DNA of 64,000 nucleotides, taken from the NCBI GenBank assembly GCA_029265355.1, contig JAJUJL010000022.1, forward strand, positions 1 to 64,000, read 5' to 3'. The notes below the pieces were generated by a model that saw only the letters and a list, made by a program, of their open reading frames with translations, was not told the origin of the DNA and did not search any database. Source of the DNA: Chloroflexota bacterium (GTDB lineage Bacteria > Chloroflexota > Anaerolineae > Anaerolineales > UBA4823). Positions 44,945 through 53,263 of this stretch are shown one piece after another. Every line of letters begins with the position of its first letter. Positions within the stretch are counted from its first letter, which is position 1. The position numbers were made by a program, and so were the translations under genes.

Positions 44945-45707
44945 CCGCCAACCGCCCGAAGTGCTGCGCATGCTGGCGCACCCGCTGCGCTGGCAGCTTG
45001 TGCAGGCGCTGGTCGCCGGTGATTATCGCGTTCACGAGCTGGCCGCGCGCCTGGACCAGCCTTTCAACCTGGTCTCGTACCACCTGAAGCTGCTGCGCGC
45101 CGGTGGATTGGTCGGCTTGCGCAAGAGCGATGCGGATGGGCGCGACCTGTACTACCACCTGGCGCTGGAGAGGCTGCAGCGCGAATACCAGGCTGCCGCC
45201 CTGGCGCTCTACCCGGATTGGCCCTGGACGGGAGATAGCCCGCTGCCGTCGCCTGCCCAGTCTCCCCAGCGCGTGCTATTCCTGTGCACGCACAACAGCG
45301 CCCGCTCGCAGATGGCGGAAGCCCTGCTGCGTCACCTGGGAGCAGGGCGCTACCTGGCGACCAGCGCTGGAACGCAGCCACGACCGCTGCGCCCAGAAGC
45401 GGTGCAGGTGATGGCAGAAATGGGCATCGACATTCACGGGCAGCGCGCCAGGCACCTGGAAGAGCTGCGCGGCCAGCGTTTCGATGTGGTGATCACCGTT
45501 TGCGACCGGGTGAGGGAGGCCTGCCTGAGCTATGATTTCTGCCGGGTCAACCTGCATTGGAGCATCCCCGATCCGGCTGCGGAGGAAGACCAGGTGAAAC
45601 GGCGCCAGGCGTTTGCCGCGGCAGCCCGCGAGCTGGAGCGCCGCATTCGCCATTTCATTCGCCTGGGTCAGCTCGCTTCCAACCCGGCACCAGGCGCAGG
45701 CGCGTAG
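44913..45707 (+). CDS. ArsR-type repressor fused to ArsC-like phosphatase domain
   Basis: The 264-residue protein joins an N-terminal ArsR winged helix (about 14-95, VLRMLAHPLRWQLVQAL and NLVSYHLKLLRAGGLV) to a C-terminal LMW-phosphatase/ArsC domain with CTHNSARSQ (Cys125) and two further cysteines, C197 and C204. The GTG at 44913 has GGAGGAG upstream and overlaps arsC. The linker is short. No arsenite exporter gene is in the window. The classic ArsR metal-binding ELCVCDL motif in the HTH is absent, so sensing may reside in the enzyme domain. Confidence 0.85.
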   Translation: MFDRSLPNPASRQPPEVLRMLAHPLRWQLVQALVAGDYRVHELAARLDQPFNLVSYHLKLLRAGGLVGLRKSDADGRDLYYHLALERLQREYQAAALALYPDWPWTGDSPLPSPAQSPQRVLFLCTHNSARSQMAEALLRHLGAGRYLATSAGTQPRPLRPEAVQVMAEMGIDIHGQRARHLEELRGQRFDVVITVCDRVREACLSYDFCRVNLHWSIPDPAAEEDQVKRRQAFAAAARELERRIRHFIRLGQLASNPAPGAGA

Positions 45708-45728
45708 CGCTGCCAGGTAGAGCGCGAC

Positions 45729-45763
45729 ACCGCTGAGCTCACCCAATGCGGTAGCTCAGCGGT
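45729..45763. terminator. Hairpin between convergent genes
   Basis: ACCGCTGAGCT (45729-45739) pairs with AGCTCAGCGGT (45753-45763) between the ArsR-ArsC and GPP34 genes. No T run follows on either strand, so only a tentative terminator. Confidence 0.4.
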
Positions 45764-45837
45764 GGACGTGCGAGTTGTGGGAGGCGCTTCTCGAGCGTTT
45801 GGTTCAGGTTAGGTGATCGATTGCTGCCTGGCGAGGC

Positions 45838-46488
45838 TCAGTCATCCTCGACCACGATGGCGATGGCGGTTTCGATCTCTTGCAGCGTCTGCGCCAATGG
45901 ATCGGTCATGGCGGCGCTCACCACCATTTTGTTAATGAAGCGGCTGGCCAGGCGGCGCTCGTCGCGCAGGAAAGTCAGCTCCAACAAGCCGCAGGCGCGC
46001 AGCAGCGCCAGGAGCGCCATCTCCCGCGCCCCAGGGTCTGCTTGCGCCAGGACGATATCGCGCAGGCGGCGATTGACCAGGTACTTGGTGGAGGCTTGCA
46101 CATCGCTGTGGAACGGCGGTGGCACCACCCATAGCAAATGATCATCATCCTGGGTGACGACCCCTTTTTCGATCAGCCGATTGGTGATGACTTTGGGGAA
46201 TTTTTCAGATTTTTGGTTCAGTTGGTTGACCCAGTAGCTCCACTTGCGCTCTTTCTCGGCCTCTTTCAGCGCAGACAGCGCCTCGTCGAGCAGCTCGTCG
46301 CCGGTGGGAGCGTTGTCCACCAGGCGCAGGCGGTGGTTATCGTTGGTTTGAATCTTGCCCAGCAGGGCCAGCTCTGCCAGCACGGCGCCGACCACCCCCG
46401 GTTTGATGCGATCAATGGAAGATTTGATGAACGTGCCTTTATCTTCATGAATGGAAAGCAGGAACAATTCTTCGAACAGCGTGAACAT
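45838..46488 (-). CDS. GPP34 (GOLPH3/Vps74-like) family protein
   Basis: A 216-residue protein starting MFTLFEELFLLSIHEDKGTF, with GAVLAELALLGKIQTNDNHRL and VTNRLIEKGVVTQ-like blocks of the GPP34 family. In eukaryotes the fold binds phosphoinositides and glycosyltransferases; bacterial members are common in Actinobacteria and Chloroflexota with unknown role. The ATG at 46488 follows AAGGGATG. It is monocistronic, behind a palindrome flanking its -10. Confidence 0.85.
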   Translation of the reverse strand: MFTLFEELFLLSIHEDKGTFIKSSIDRIKPGVVGAVLAELALLGKIQTNDNHRLRLVDNAPTGDELLDEALSALKEAEKERKWSYWVNQLNQKSEKFPKVITNRLIEKGVVTQDDDHLLWVVPPPFHSDVQASTKYLVNRRLRDIVLAQADPGAREMALLALLRACGLLELTFLRDERRLASRFINKMVVSAAMTDPLAQTLQEIETAIAIVVEDD

Positions 46489-46525
46489 ATCACATCCCTT
46501 TCCCTGTTGACTTGTGGGCGCGCCT

Positions 46526-46557
46526 AACCAACCGAAATAATTATACTCCGGTTGGTT
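46526..46557 (-). promoter_or_regulatory. Promoter with flanking inverted repeat for the GPP34 gene
   Basis: AACCAACCG (46526-46534) and CGGTTGGTT (46549-46557) are perfect inverted repeats enclosing a minus-strand TATAAT (46540-46545). Such a palindrome around a -10 box suggests repressor control. Confidence 0.55.
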
Positions 46558-46622
46558 GAGAGTCTGGGGTGATCGCCAGCGGACGCACTCGCTCTGCCCA
46601 ATTTTGAGGTCCCCTGGCCGGT

Positions 46623-47105
46623 TCAGTGAGTGGCGGCGCGGCCGCGGGCTCTCTGCGGATCGCGCATTTCCATCAAAGAGACGCCGACCCCGTAGGTGAT
46701 GAACTCGCCTAGCGGCTCGATTTCGAGCACGCGCACGCCGGAAAGCGTTGCGACATCGGCCTGCACGCCGCCCATCAGGGCGCTCAGCACCTGCGGCTTC
46801 ACATCTTCCGCCAGCAATACTTTGCCGCTCCCCCTGAAAGTGATCGTCGCCGCCGGGATCTTGATCCATGGCATGAAAGGAATGCGCTTTGCGATGGGTA
46901 CGGTGATCGAAACGTGGGGATTTTGAGCCACATGGCGCACCTTCCAGGCGTCTTTCTTGGTGACGATGTACAGTTTCCGGTCGTCCACCACGTAAACCAC
47001 GCCCACGGTGCGCGCCTCGCCTTGGGCGGTGACCATGCCCAGCACGGCGAAGATTTCTTTGCCCAGGGCTTCCCAAACTTGCTGGCTGGAGAGGCGCTGC
47101 GTCAT
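46623..47105 (-). CDS. Pyridoxamine-phosphate-oxidase-like flavin-binding protein
   Basis: The 160-residue split-barrel protein (VWEALGKEIFAVLGMVTAQG, ARTVGVVYVVDDRKLYIVT, KDAWKVRHVAQNPHVSITV) is of the PNPOx-like family that binds FMN or F420 and includes many stress or redox proteins. Its ATG overlaps the stop of the ferredoxin membrane gene. It is the last gene of the PadR-led operon, so it likely works with that membrane electron carrier. Confidence 0.8.
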   Translation of the reverse strand: MTQRLSSQQVWEALGKEIFAVLGMVTAQGEARTVGVVYVVDDRKLYIVTKKDAWKVRHVAQNPHVSITVPIAKRIPFMPWIKIPAATITFRGSGKVLLAEDVKPQVLSALMGGVQADVATLSGVRVLEIEPLGEFITYGVGVSLMEMRDPQRARGRAATH

Positions 47106-47869
47106 GATTGGCCTCCAGAGAAAGAATAGCGGATGGCTTTGGCTGGACAGTTGTCGATGCAGGTGCCGCACAGGATGCACTCGCTGTCTTCCATTCGCCC
47201 GGCGCGCACCATGCCGTTCACATCCAGGCTCATCGGGCAGTTTTTGGAGCAGGTGCGGCAGTCTTTGCAAGCCGATGGCGCAGCGACCAGGCGCAGAGAC
47301 GGCCAGCCGAAGCGGTTGCGCACCCAGCGCCCAAGCATCATGAACGGTGCCATCCAGCAGATGGTGTGGCAGCCAGCGCGTCGCCCGGCGAACACCGCCA
47401 GCCCAACAAATAATCCGATGACGATGTAATAGATGATGTAGGCGACGAGAATGGGGCGGTCGGGTGTTCCAGCGACCGAGATGCCTTTTTGCGTGTGATA
47501 GAGCAGGTCGAGGCTGCGGTAGCCGCCCGCCTGGATTGCCAGCCAGGCGATCAGGGTGATCCAGGGCGTCCAAATCAGCCACTTGATCCAGTCGGTCTTG
47601 CGCCGGTTGACCGGTTTGCGGTTGAGCGGCTCGAAGATCTCCTGCAAACCCCCACCGGGACAGATCCAACCGCACCACAGCCGCCCCAGGAAAAGCGCCG
47701 AGACGAACATCAAGGCAAACATCACCAGGCTGCCGTTGAGCACGCCGTTGGCTGCGCCATCGATGATCACATAGGGCGAGAGGAAGTTCATCGTGATTGG
47801 GAAAGACAAAAAGGCCAGGAAAACCAGGCCTTTGCGGATGCGTTGTCGGAGGGGAAGCTGGCGGGTCAT
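47102..47869 (-). CDS. NapH/CcoG-like 4Fe-4S membrane protein
   Basis: A 255-residue protein with four to five TM helices, the WCGWICPGGGLQE motif after a helix (NapH/CcoG style), CHTICWMAPFM, and two ferredoxin clusters near the C-terminus: CKDCRTCSKNCP and CILCGTCIDNCP. It probably transfers electrons across the membrane. The ATG at 47869 follows AGGAG and overlaps the PadR gene stop (ATGA). Sits between a PadR repressor and a PNPOx-like flavoprotein. Confidence 0.85.
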   Translation of the reverse strand: MTRQLPLRQRIRKGLVFLAFLSFPITMNFLSPYVIIDGAANGVLNGSLVMFALMFVSALFLGRLWCGWICPGGGLQEIFEPLNRKPVNRRKTDWIKWLIWTPWITLIAWLAIQAGGYRSLDLLYHTQKGISVAGTPDRPILVAYIIYYIVIGLFVGLAVFAGRRAGCHTICWMAPFMMLGRWVRNRFGWPSLRLVAAPSACKDCRTCSKNCPMSLDVNGMVRAGRMEDSECILCGTCIDNCPAKAIRYSFSGGQS

Positions 47870-48444
47870 GGTTTCTCCTGGGATGTTGGTTTGGGTGGAA
47901 GCTGCCCGTTTTGGATGCGCTGGATGACGCTCTCGGCCCATTCCAGGTTGGCGCGCATATTGCGCACGCCGTTCTCCAGCGTCAAATTCCAGAAAAATTG
48001 CTCGCGCGGCGAATTGATTTCTTCATGATAGGCGCTGACTTGGGCTGGAACCTGCTCGTATTGCGCCAGGACGGCGCGCATGATGGCAGCGTAGCTCTCG
48101 AACTTTTCCAGCACCGCTTCATCCGAAAGCTGACCCAGGAAGAAGACCTGGATGAGCGGAGCGCTGCGCGCCTCGACCAACGGCGGCGGCCCAGACAACC
48201 AGCGCAGCAGCTCAGCACGCCCGGATTCAGTGATGTGATACACCTTGCGGTCGGGGCGATCCTCCTGGGGCACTTTTTCCACCTCGACCAGCCCTTGCTC
48301 CGCCAGGCGCGCCAGTGTGCGGTAGATCTGGCTCTGGTCGGCGGACCAGAAATGGCGCACCGAATTGTCGAAAATTTTCTTGAGATCGTAGCCGCTGTAG
48401 GGGTGATAGTTGAGAAAACCGAGGATGGCATACTCGAGGGACAT
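47866..48444 (-). CDS. PadR-family transcriptional regulator
   Basis: The 192-residue protein has the PadR N-terminal winged helix (LEYAILGFLNYHPYSGYDLKKIF, IYRTLARLAEQGLVEVE) and the Vir_act_alpha-type C-terminal helical domain (from about residue 90). PadR proteins are usually repressors answering to phenolics, antibiotics or stress. It heads the operon with the ferredoxin and PNPOx-like genes and has a matching operator just downstream of the promoter. Confidence 0.9.
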   Translation of the reverse strand: MSLEYAILGFLNYHPYSGYDLKKIFDNSVRHFWSADQSQIYRTLARLAEQGLVEVEKVPQEDRPDRKVYHITESGRAELLRWLSGPPPLVEARSAPLIQVFFLGQLSDEAVLEKFESYAAIMRAVLAQYEQVPAQVSAYHEEINSPREQFFWNLTLENGVRNMRANLEWAESVIQRIQNGQLPPKPTSQEKP

Positions 48445-48460
48445 AGCCGGACTGCTCCTG

Positions 48461-48520
48461 TATATGAACTATCATATATATTATATGTCCTATAATAGCA
48501 GCGACTCGCCGCTTTGTCAA
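48461..48520 (-). promoter_or_regulatory. PadR operon promoter and operator
   Basis: On the minus strand TTGACA (48515-48520) and TATTAT (48492-48497) are 17 bp apart. Just downstream of the predicted start lies TATATG-N6-CATATA (48461-48478), a perfect inverted repeat of the kind PadR dimers bind. Autorepression is likely. Confidence 0.7.
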
Positions 48521-48607
48521 GCGTCAATCCCCGGCAGGTGTGGGGATTTTGCCCCGTAGGCAGCTCCGCCGCGGTCCTGGTCGCTCCCTCAGCGCTTGCC
48601 CTGGCAG

Positions 48608-49771
48608 CTAATGAAAGGTTGATCGCCTTGCATGCAGCGCTGCCAGCCGGCGCTGCCAGGCGTAAGCGTACACCACCGCCACGGCCAGCGGCGCCCAGAA
48701 AAACCACACCTCGCTGGGCGTTTGAATGCGCTGGTAGAAGGTGATCGCATTCGCCGCCAGCAGCGCCGCGGTGAGCGCCAGCGCATCTCGCCGCGCCAGC
48801 GAGCCATCCGCCGCCCAGCCCAGCACGCTCAACACCGGCGGCAGCAGCAGCACCTGGTCGTAGCTCCAGCCCACCGGCGCGATCACCAGGCCCGCCAGCG
48901 CCGCGACGTCAACCAGCACCCGCGGCTGCCAGGTTTGCCCCTTGAGCTGCCACCCGGCGATGGCGAGCAGCAGCGCCGGCAGCCACAGCCACTTGCCCCA
49001 CAGCCCCTCGCCTGCCACCACTAGCAGCCCATTCAGCGTGGGCGTCTCGCGCACCAACGCCATGCCGCCGCTCACCAGCCGCCAGAAGCGCGTTAGCCAC
49101 TCCGGGTTCAGCGCAAACAGCAGCAGCGCGCAGCCCGCCAGCGCGCCGCCGAAGCCCGCCAGCATGCGCCACTGCCGGCGGCGCAACCCATCCAGCAGCA
49201 GCAGCGGCAGCGCCAGGATCACCAGGTGCGGCTTGACCGTGGTCAGCGCCAGGCTCACGCCGGCGGCGGCTGGTCGCTGGCGTTCGCTGAAGCGCAGGTG
49301 CAGCGCCAGCCCCAACAGCACCAGCGTGTTCACCTGCCCGTAGATCAGCGAGAGCAGCGTCATCGAGAAGGCAAAGGCGGCGAGCAGCGCGATCCACGCC
49401 CGCGCTGGCGGCCCGCGCCACAGCAGCAAGGCGCTGGTGAAGACCACCGCAATATTGATCAGCAGCCAGTAGTAGGCCGCCCGCTCGAAAGGCAGCAGGG
49501 TGAAGGGCAGGAGGACAAGGTTGCCAGTGGGCGCAAACCAGGCCGACATGGTGTAATCGCGCTCCCAGCCGGTCAGCGAGCGTTCGATGGCGTCGATCAA
49601 GGCCGGGTCGCTGAAATCCTGCCCGCGCCCCAGCAGGTAGCTGGATGCCCAATAGGGGCGGAAATCGGTCGCGCCGATGCGCTCTGGCAGCGGCAGCGGG
49701 AAGGCGATGATCGCGCCTACGGCGCAGAGCAGCAAGAGGATGCGAAGGGCGGTCTGGCTCTTTGGCGGCAT
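48608..49771 (-). CDS. Glycosyltransferase family 87-type membrane protein
   Basis: A 387-residue polytopic membrane protein with about ten helices. It contains DFRPYWASSYLLGRGQDFSDP after the first helix (an Asp-containing loop of polyprenyl-phosphate-mannose glycosyltransferases) and IYGQVNTLVLLGLALHLR, diagnostic of the GT87 (DUF2029) family. Likely transfers a sugar from a lipid carrier outside the membrane. ATG at 49771 is chosen by family start; ATG at 49843 with AGGA is possible. Monocistronic. Confidence 0.8.
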   Translation of the reverse strand: MPPKSQTALRILLLLCAVGAIIAFPLPLPERIGATDFRPYWASSYLLGRGQDFSDPALIDAIERSLTGWERDYTMSAWFAPTGNLVLLPFTLLPFERAAYYWLLINIAVVFTSALLLWRGPPARAWIALLAAFAFSMTLLSLIYGQVNTLVLLGLALHLRFSERQRPAAAGVSLALTTVKPHLVILALPLLLLDGLRRRQWRMLAGFGGALAGCALLLFALNPEWLTRFWRLVSGGMALVRETPTLNGLLVVAGEGLWGKWLWLPALLLAIAGWQLKGQTWQPRVLVDVAALAGLVIAPVGWSYDQVLLLPPVLSVLGWAADGSLARRDALALTAALLAANAITFYQRIQTPSEVWFFWAPLAVAVVYAYAWQRRLAALHARRSTFH

Positions 49772-49972
49772 ATTGGTCCAATGCTTGATCGAGATGTCAT
49801 ACCCTGTTGCATCATCAAGGTGAGTCCTGGTGCAGCTCGACATCGTCCTGGTTGAAGAAAACCGGACCCAATGTATAATAGATCAAGGCCGTATAGTGCT
49901 AAATATACCGCAAGGTGGCGTGTTAAGCACGGGTTGGGCAGGCCTTCAGGGTATGCTGCGAGTACTGCCATC

Positions 49973-50419
49973 ATGGAATTTGAGCTTTCAGCCATCATCA
50001 ACAGGCCGTTGGAGGAGGTCTTCGCCTTCTTCAGGGACATCAACCAACACGCCGGGCAGAAGGGCACCATTGTTCCGGTCTATGACAAGGTCACGCCTGG
50101 TAATGTCGGCGTTGGCACACAATACCGCGAAGTTGTGCAGTTGAACCCGTTTGTGACCGGAGAGATACGGACAGAGGTCGTTGGGTACGAGCCAGGCCAG
50201 TTGCTGGCATACCGATTTGTCGCGCTGGGTATGGCTGGGGAGCTAACGTATTGCTTTGAAGCCGTTGAAGGAGGAACGCGGCTGGTGCAGAGACAGAGTT
50301 TGTGGCCAAGCGGGTGGATGAGGCTATTCAGTCCCATAATCGGGTCGATGTTTTCTCGGATGATCGCGAGGCGTTTGGCAGGGATCAAGCGCTTTCTGGA
50401 AAGCAGGGCAGCCGGTTGA
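49973..50419 (+). CDS. SRPBCC/polyketide-cyclase-like protein
   Basis: A 148-residue START-like protein: MEFELSAIINRPLEEVFAFF at the N-terminus, a central strand set (TEVVGYEPGQLLAYRFVALG) and a C-terminal helix (MFSRMIARRLAGIKRFLES). The fold binds hydrophobic ligands; function is not predictable. Start ATG at 49973 matches the family, although a longer frame extends upstream. It directly precedes the cassette-like region. Confidence 0.75.
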   Translation: MEFELSAIINRPLEEVFAFFRDINQHAGQKGTIVPVYDKVTPGNVGVGTQYREVVQLNPFVTGEIRTEVVGYEPGQLLAYRFVALGMAGELTYCFEAVEGGTRLVQRQSLWPSGWMRLFSPIIGSMFSRMIARRLAGIKRFLESRAAG

Positions 50420-50486
50420 TGGTTGAGTATGCGGAGTTGGCAGCAGAAGAAGTTTGCATTACAGGTAGAAAATAAAGAGGTTGAAC

Positions 50487-51059
50487 ATGGCTAACTTGAT
50501 TTACGTGGCGAATACGTCACTCGACGGATATACCGAGGACCCGGATGGTAAGTTTGACTGGACAGAGCCAGGCGAGGAGTATTTCAGGTTTATCACCGAC
50601 CTCGTGCGGCCAATGCGCACCCATCTCTATGGGCGGCGAATGTATGAGACCATGATGGTTTGGGAGACCGACCTCAACCTGGCTGCTGAGTCTCCCCTCA
50701 TGCGCGACTTCGCAGAGACCTGGAAAGCGGCCCATAAGATCGTGTTCTCCAAGACATTGGAGACGGTATCCACTCGCAATACTCAGCTCGAGCGAAGCTT
50801 CGATCCAGGAGCCATTCGACAATTGAAACAGACGGTTCAAGAAGATATTCTCATCGGCGGTCCTGAGCTTGCTGCCCACGCCTTTCGATCAGGATTGATC
50901 GATGAGTGCCATCTGTTTATCATACCCATCATCGTGGGAGGCGGCAAACAAGCTCTGCCAGGCAATGTACGATTGGCGCTCGAGCTTGTGGATGAACGCC
51001 GCTTTGATAATGGCGTGGTTTTCCTCCGTTATCGAACAAACCAGGCCAGAGCCGCCTGA
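50487..51059 (+). CDS. RibD C-terminal/DHFR-family reductase in a gene cassette
   Basis: A 190-residue protein of the bacterial dihydrofolate-reductase-like family: LIYVANTSLDGYTEDPDG, YGRRMYETM, IGGPELAAHAFRSGLIDE and IVGGGKQALPG. ATG at 50487 has AAAGAGG upstream. Its stop codon lies inside the R'' half-site of the attC-like element 51054-51175, as is usual for integron cassette genes. Substrate unknown; several such genes are cassette-borne in soil bacteria. Confidence 0.85.
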   Translation: MANLIYVANTSLDGYTEDPDGKFDWTEPGEEYFRFITDLVRPMRTHLYGRRMYETMMVWETDLNLAAESPLMRDFAETWKAAHKIVFSKTLETVSTRNTQLERSFDPGAIRQLKQTVQEDILIGGPELAAHAFRSGLIDECHLFIIPIIVGGGKQALPGNVRLALELVDERRFDNGVVFLRYRTNQARAA

Positions 51060-51175
51060 CACAGCGTGCAGCCAGCAGGGCTTCGCCCGCGGGTACAGGG
51101 AAGGTTCGCTGGCAATGGTTCCTGGTTGACAATGGATTCTCCCCGCCCACCAGCGGCTAAAACGCACCGTTAGGC
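51054..51175 (+). other. attC-like recombination site 1
   Basis: GCCTGAC at 51054-51060 and GTTAGGC at 51169-51175 are the outer half-sites (complementary except one base), 122 nt apart. Just inside are ACAGCGTGCAGCC and CCCACCAGCGGCT, which echo site 2. The preceding gene ends within the first half-site. Recombination by an integron integrase would cut after the G of GTTAGGC. Confidence 0.6.
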
Positions 51176-51311
51176 GGCTATTTTGCAAGGAGAAAGTATT
51201 GAAACATTTCGCTTCAAAGTTCTTACTTCGCATGGTGTAATAGATGCTTATATGTACATCCCATCACCGGACTTGATAGACGACACTTTAAGTCCTTTTT
51301 TGATCTTAGCC

Positions 51312-51366
51312 GTCATTGCGAGATGTTTCCATGACGCTGGAAGCGTCATCCGGTCTGGGAATGACA
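51312..51366. repeat. GTCAT-bounded intergenic repeat in the cassette
   Basis: GTCATTGCGAGATG at 51312 and CTGGGAATGAC at the right end form a short hairpin-like unit related to 40591 and 43184. The 425-bp gap 51060-51484 holds this and the attC-like site and no other gene. Confidence 0.45.
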
Positions 51367-51484
51367 GATATGTCATGAGTAGACCAGCGTCGGGTGTTCC
51401 TTACACGCCTGTGCTGGTCGTGGCAATCTCCTATCAAATCATTTTGCGTGACCCACATCGGTCGAGCAGCTTTAAGAGGTTATC

Positions 51485-51907
51485 ATGAGCGGTGTTTTTC
51501 AAACCCCAGGCAACAAAACCACGATGTTCGTTCTCCTTACGCTCTGCGGCTTGTCCGCAATTGGCGCTGCCGCTTTGGGAATCGACGATAATCCACCTGG
51601 CATCCTGTTAGCCTATCTTGCGGCTATTGCATTTATCCTTGCCTTCGCCCACTCCTGGCAAACTGCAAGACCGTTCGTGTTGCTCCTCTTGGTATCGGTA
51701 ATCGGTCTGGTTCTCTGCGTCATTTTAAATAACCTTTTCGCGGCTGTCGCTCACAACCCTGCAACCGTCGGTGATTTTCAGAAATTAATGCAGGGACTCG
51801 CCGTTATGGCTTTTTTCCTCGGAACATTGATCTTTCCCGCAGGTTTTATCGTCGGTGCAGCAGGCTCAATTATCATGGTCATCCTTAACCGTCGTCGATC
51901 ACCATGA
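51485..51907 (+). CDS. Small membrane protein in a gene cassette
   Basis: The 140-residue protein has four TM helices (about 12-33, 40-58, 62-85, 105-134) and no cysteine or charged motif. No family recognised. It has lower GC and fewer Arg/Ala than its neighbours, as cassette genes often do. AGAGGTTATC precedes the ATG weakly. It ends 15 bp before the second attC-like site, so gene plus site make one cassette. Confidence 0.6.
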   Translation: MSGVFQTPGNKTTMFVLLTLCGLSAIGAAALGIDDNPPGILLAYLAAIAFILAFAHSWQTARPFVLLLLVSVIGLVLCVILNNLFAAVAHNPATVGDFQKLMQGLAVMAFFLGTLIFPAGFIVGAAGSIIMVILNRRRSP

Positions 51908-51922
51908 ATCTATGAAATGGCT

Positions 51923-52052
51923 GCCCAACACAGCGTCCAGCCGACTGGTGGGATTCGCCCCGGCTTACGGGTATTTTTCTGGCTTCGGGCTTTTTCTGCT
52001 CTCGGAGTTTTATCCACGCCCACCCACCAGCGGCTAAATCAAGCCGTTGGCT
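51923..52052 (+). other. attC-like recombination site 2
   Basis: R'' GCCCAAC (51923-51929) and R' GTTGGCT (52046-52052) bound 130 nt. The inner arms pair well: AGCCG-A-CTGGTGGG opposes CCCACCAG-CGGCT, leaving one unpaired base (A), the extrahelical base typical of folded attC sites. The left arm begins CAACACAGCGTCCAGCC, matching site 1. Confidence 0.7.
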
Positions 52053-52116
52053 CCGGCGAGGTATTTGTTGAAGGTGACAGTCCAGAGTCCGCCCACCCTG
52101 GAGTAGACTCGACGCC

Positions 52117-52602
52117 ATGGGAATCTTGACCTTCTGTATCAATCTCACCTTAGACGGGTGTATCGATCACCAAGAGGGGATCGCCGATGACGAGACACAC
52201 GTCTTTTTCACTCGCCTGATGGACGAGAGCGTGGCGATGCTATGGGGTCGCGTCACCTACGAGATGATGGAGAGCTACTGGCCGGCAGTCGCCCGCGGTG
52301 ACGTGGAGGCATTGCCGGCGATGAGCGAGTGGGCGGTCAAGCTGGAGGCTAAGCTGATGAACGTGGTATCATCGACGCGAAAGGACTACCCGTGGACCAA
52401 CAGCCACCACATCGTCAGCGACTTGCGCATGGCTGTGCAGAGGCTCAAGGACGCGACCCCGGCCGGTGTGCTGCTTGGGAGCAGCAAGCTCGCGACTGAG
52501 CTGGACCGGCTGGGTCTTATCGACGAGTACATGTTCCTCGTCCACCCCAGAATCGCTGGCCACGGCCCGACCTGGTTACTCCCGATCTCTCACGCGAGCT
52601 GA
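52117..52602 (+). pseudogene. RibD/DHFR-like gene with a truncated 3' end
   Basis: The first about 145 residues are a normal DHFR-like reductase: MGILTFCINLTLDGCIDHQE, MLWGRVTYEMMES, VLLGSSKLATELDRLGLIDEYMFLVHPRIAGHGPT. Then the sequence changes abruptly to WLLPISHAS and stops, where relatives continue for some 20-30 more residues of the final sheet. None of the other frames continues the family pattern, so the end was probably lost by recombination or cassette truncation rather than a single frameshift. It may still be expressed. Confidence 0.6.
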
Positions 52603-52798
52603 ACCCCTTGGGGGGCTGGCCAGCATTGGATGCCGCCGCTGCCGTAACGTTTGCGCTTTCGACTGCATCATCCCGCACACGCTCATTGCGTGGAGCCTGC
52701 TGCTGATTGCGAACAATCTTCTCACGGCGTTCAATTTCGAGATGACAGCTTGATAATCATTGTCTGAGCTATGGTCTGAATTTGAGAAGGAGGTTTCG

Positions 52799-53263
52799 AT
52801 GCCCACAAAGAAAACTGCGCCTGCGTCCAGTGACGAGGAGCGATCGGCGGGCTTCACCGCCGAGGAGCGGGCCGCGATGAAGGCGCGCGCCAAAGAGCTG
52901 AAGGCCGAAGCGCGCGCCAGGAAGGACCGGGCGGCCGGTGAAAGCGATGTGCTGGCCAGGATCGCCGAGATGTCCGAACCGGACCACGGCATGGCGCAGC
53001 GTGTGCACGAGATCATCACCGCCAACGCGCCGGAGCTGTGGCCGCGCACCTGGTATGGCATGCCCGCCTACGCCAGGGATGGCAAAGTGGTGTGCTTCTT
53101 CCAGGCCGCGCAGAAATTCAACACCCGCTACGCCACGCTCGGCTTCAACGACACCGCCAACCTCGACGAAGGCGCTATGTGGCCGACCTCCTTCGCCCTG
53201 AAAGAGTTGAACGCCGAGGTGGAGGCGAAGATCGCTGCGCTGGTGAAAAAAGCAGTGAGCTGA
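52799..53263 (+). CDS. DUF1801-like protein with a charged N-terminal extension
   Basis: The 154-residue protein has a Lys/Ala/Glu-rich helical N-terminus ([20 protein letters not shown]) and a DUF1801-type domain ([39 protein letters not shown]), the fold of YdhG/YjhQ/iron-chaperone-like proteins. ATG at 52799 with GAAGGAGG five bases upstream. It lies outside the cassette patch. Downstream 53264-53501 shows no gene on either strand. Confidence 0.8.
   Translation: MPTKKTAPASSDEERSAGFTAEERAAMKARAKELKAEARARKDRAAGESDVLARIAEMSEPDHGMAQRVHEIITANAPELWPRTWYGMPAYARDGKVVCFFQAAQKFNTRYATLGFNDTANLDEGAMWPTSFALKELNAEVEAKIAALVKKAVS

Noticed and set aside
52600-52790. A third attC site after the truncated DHFR-like gene
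   Set aside because: No GTTRRRY/RYYYAAC pair with complementary inner arms could be found.
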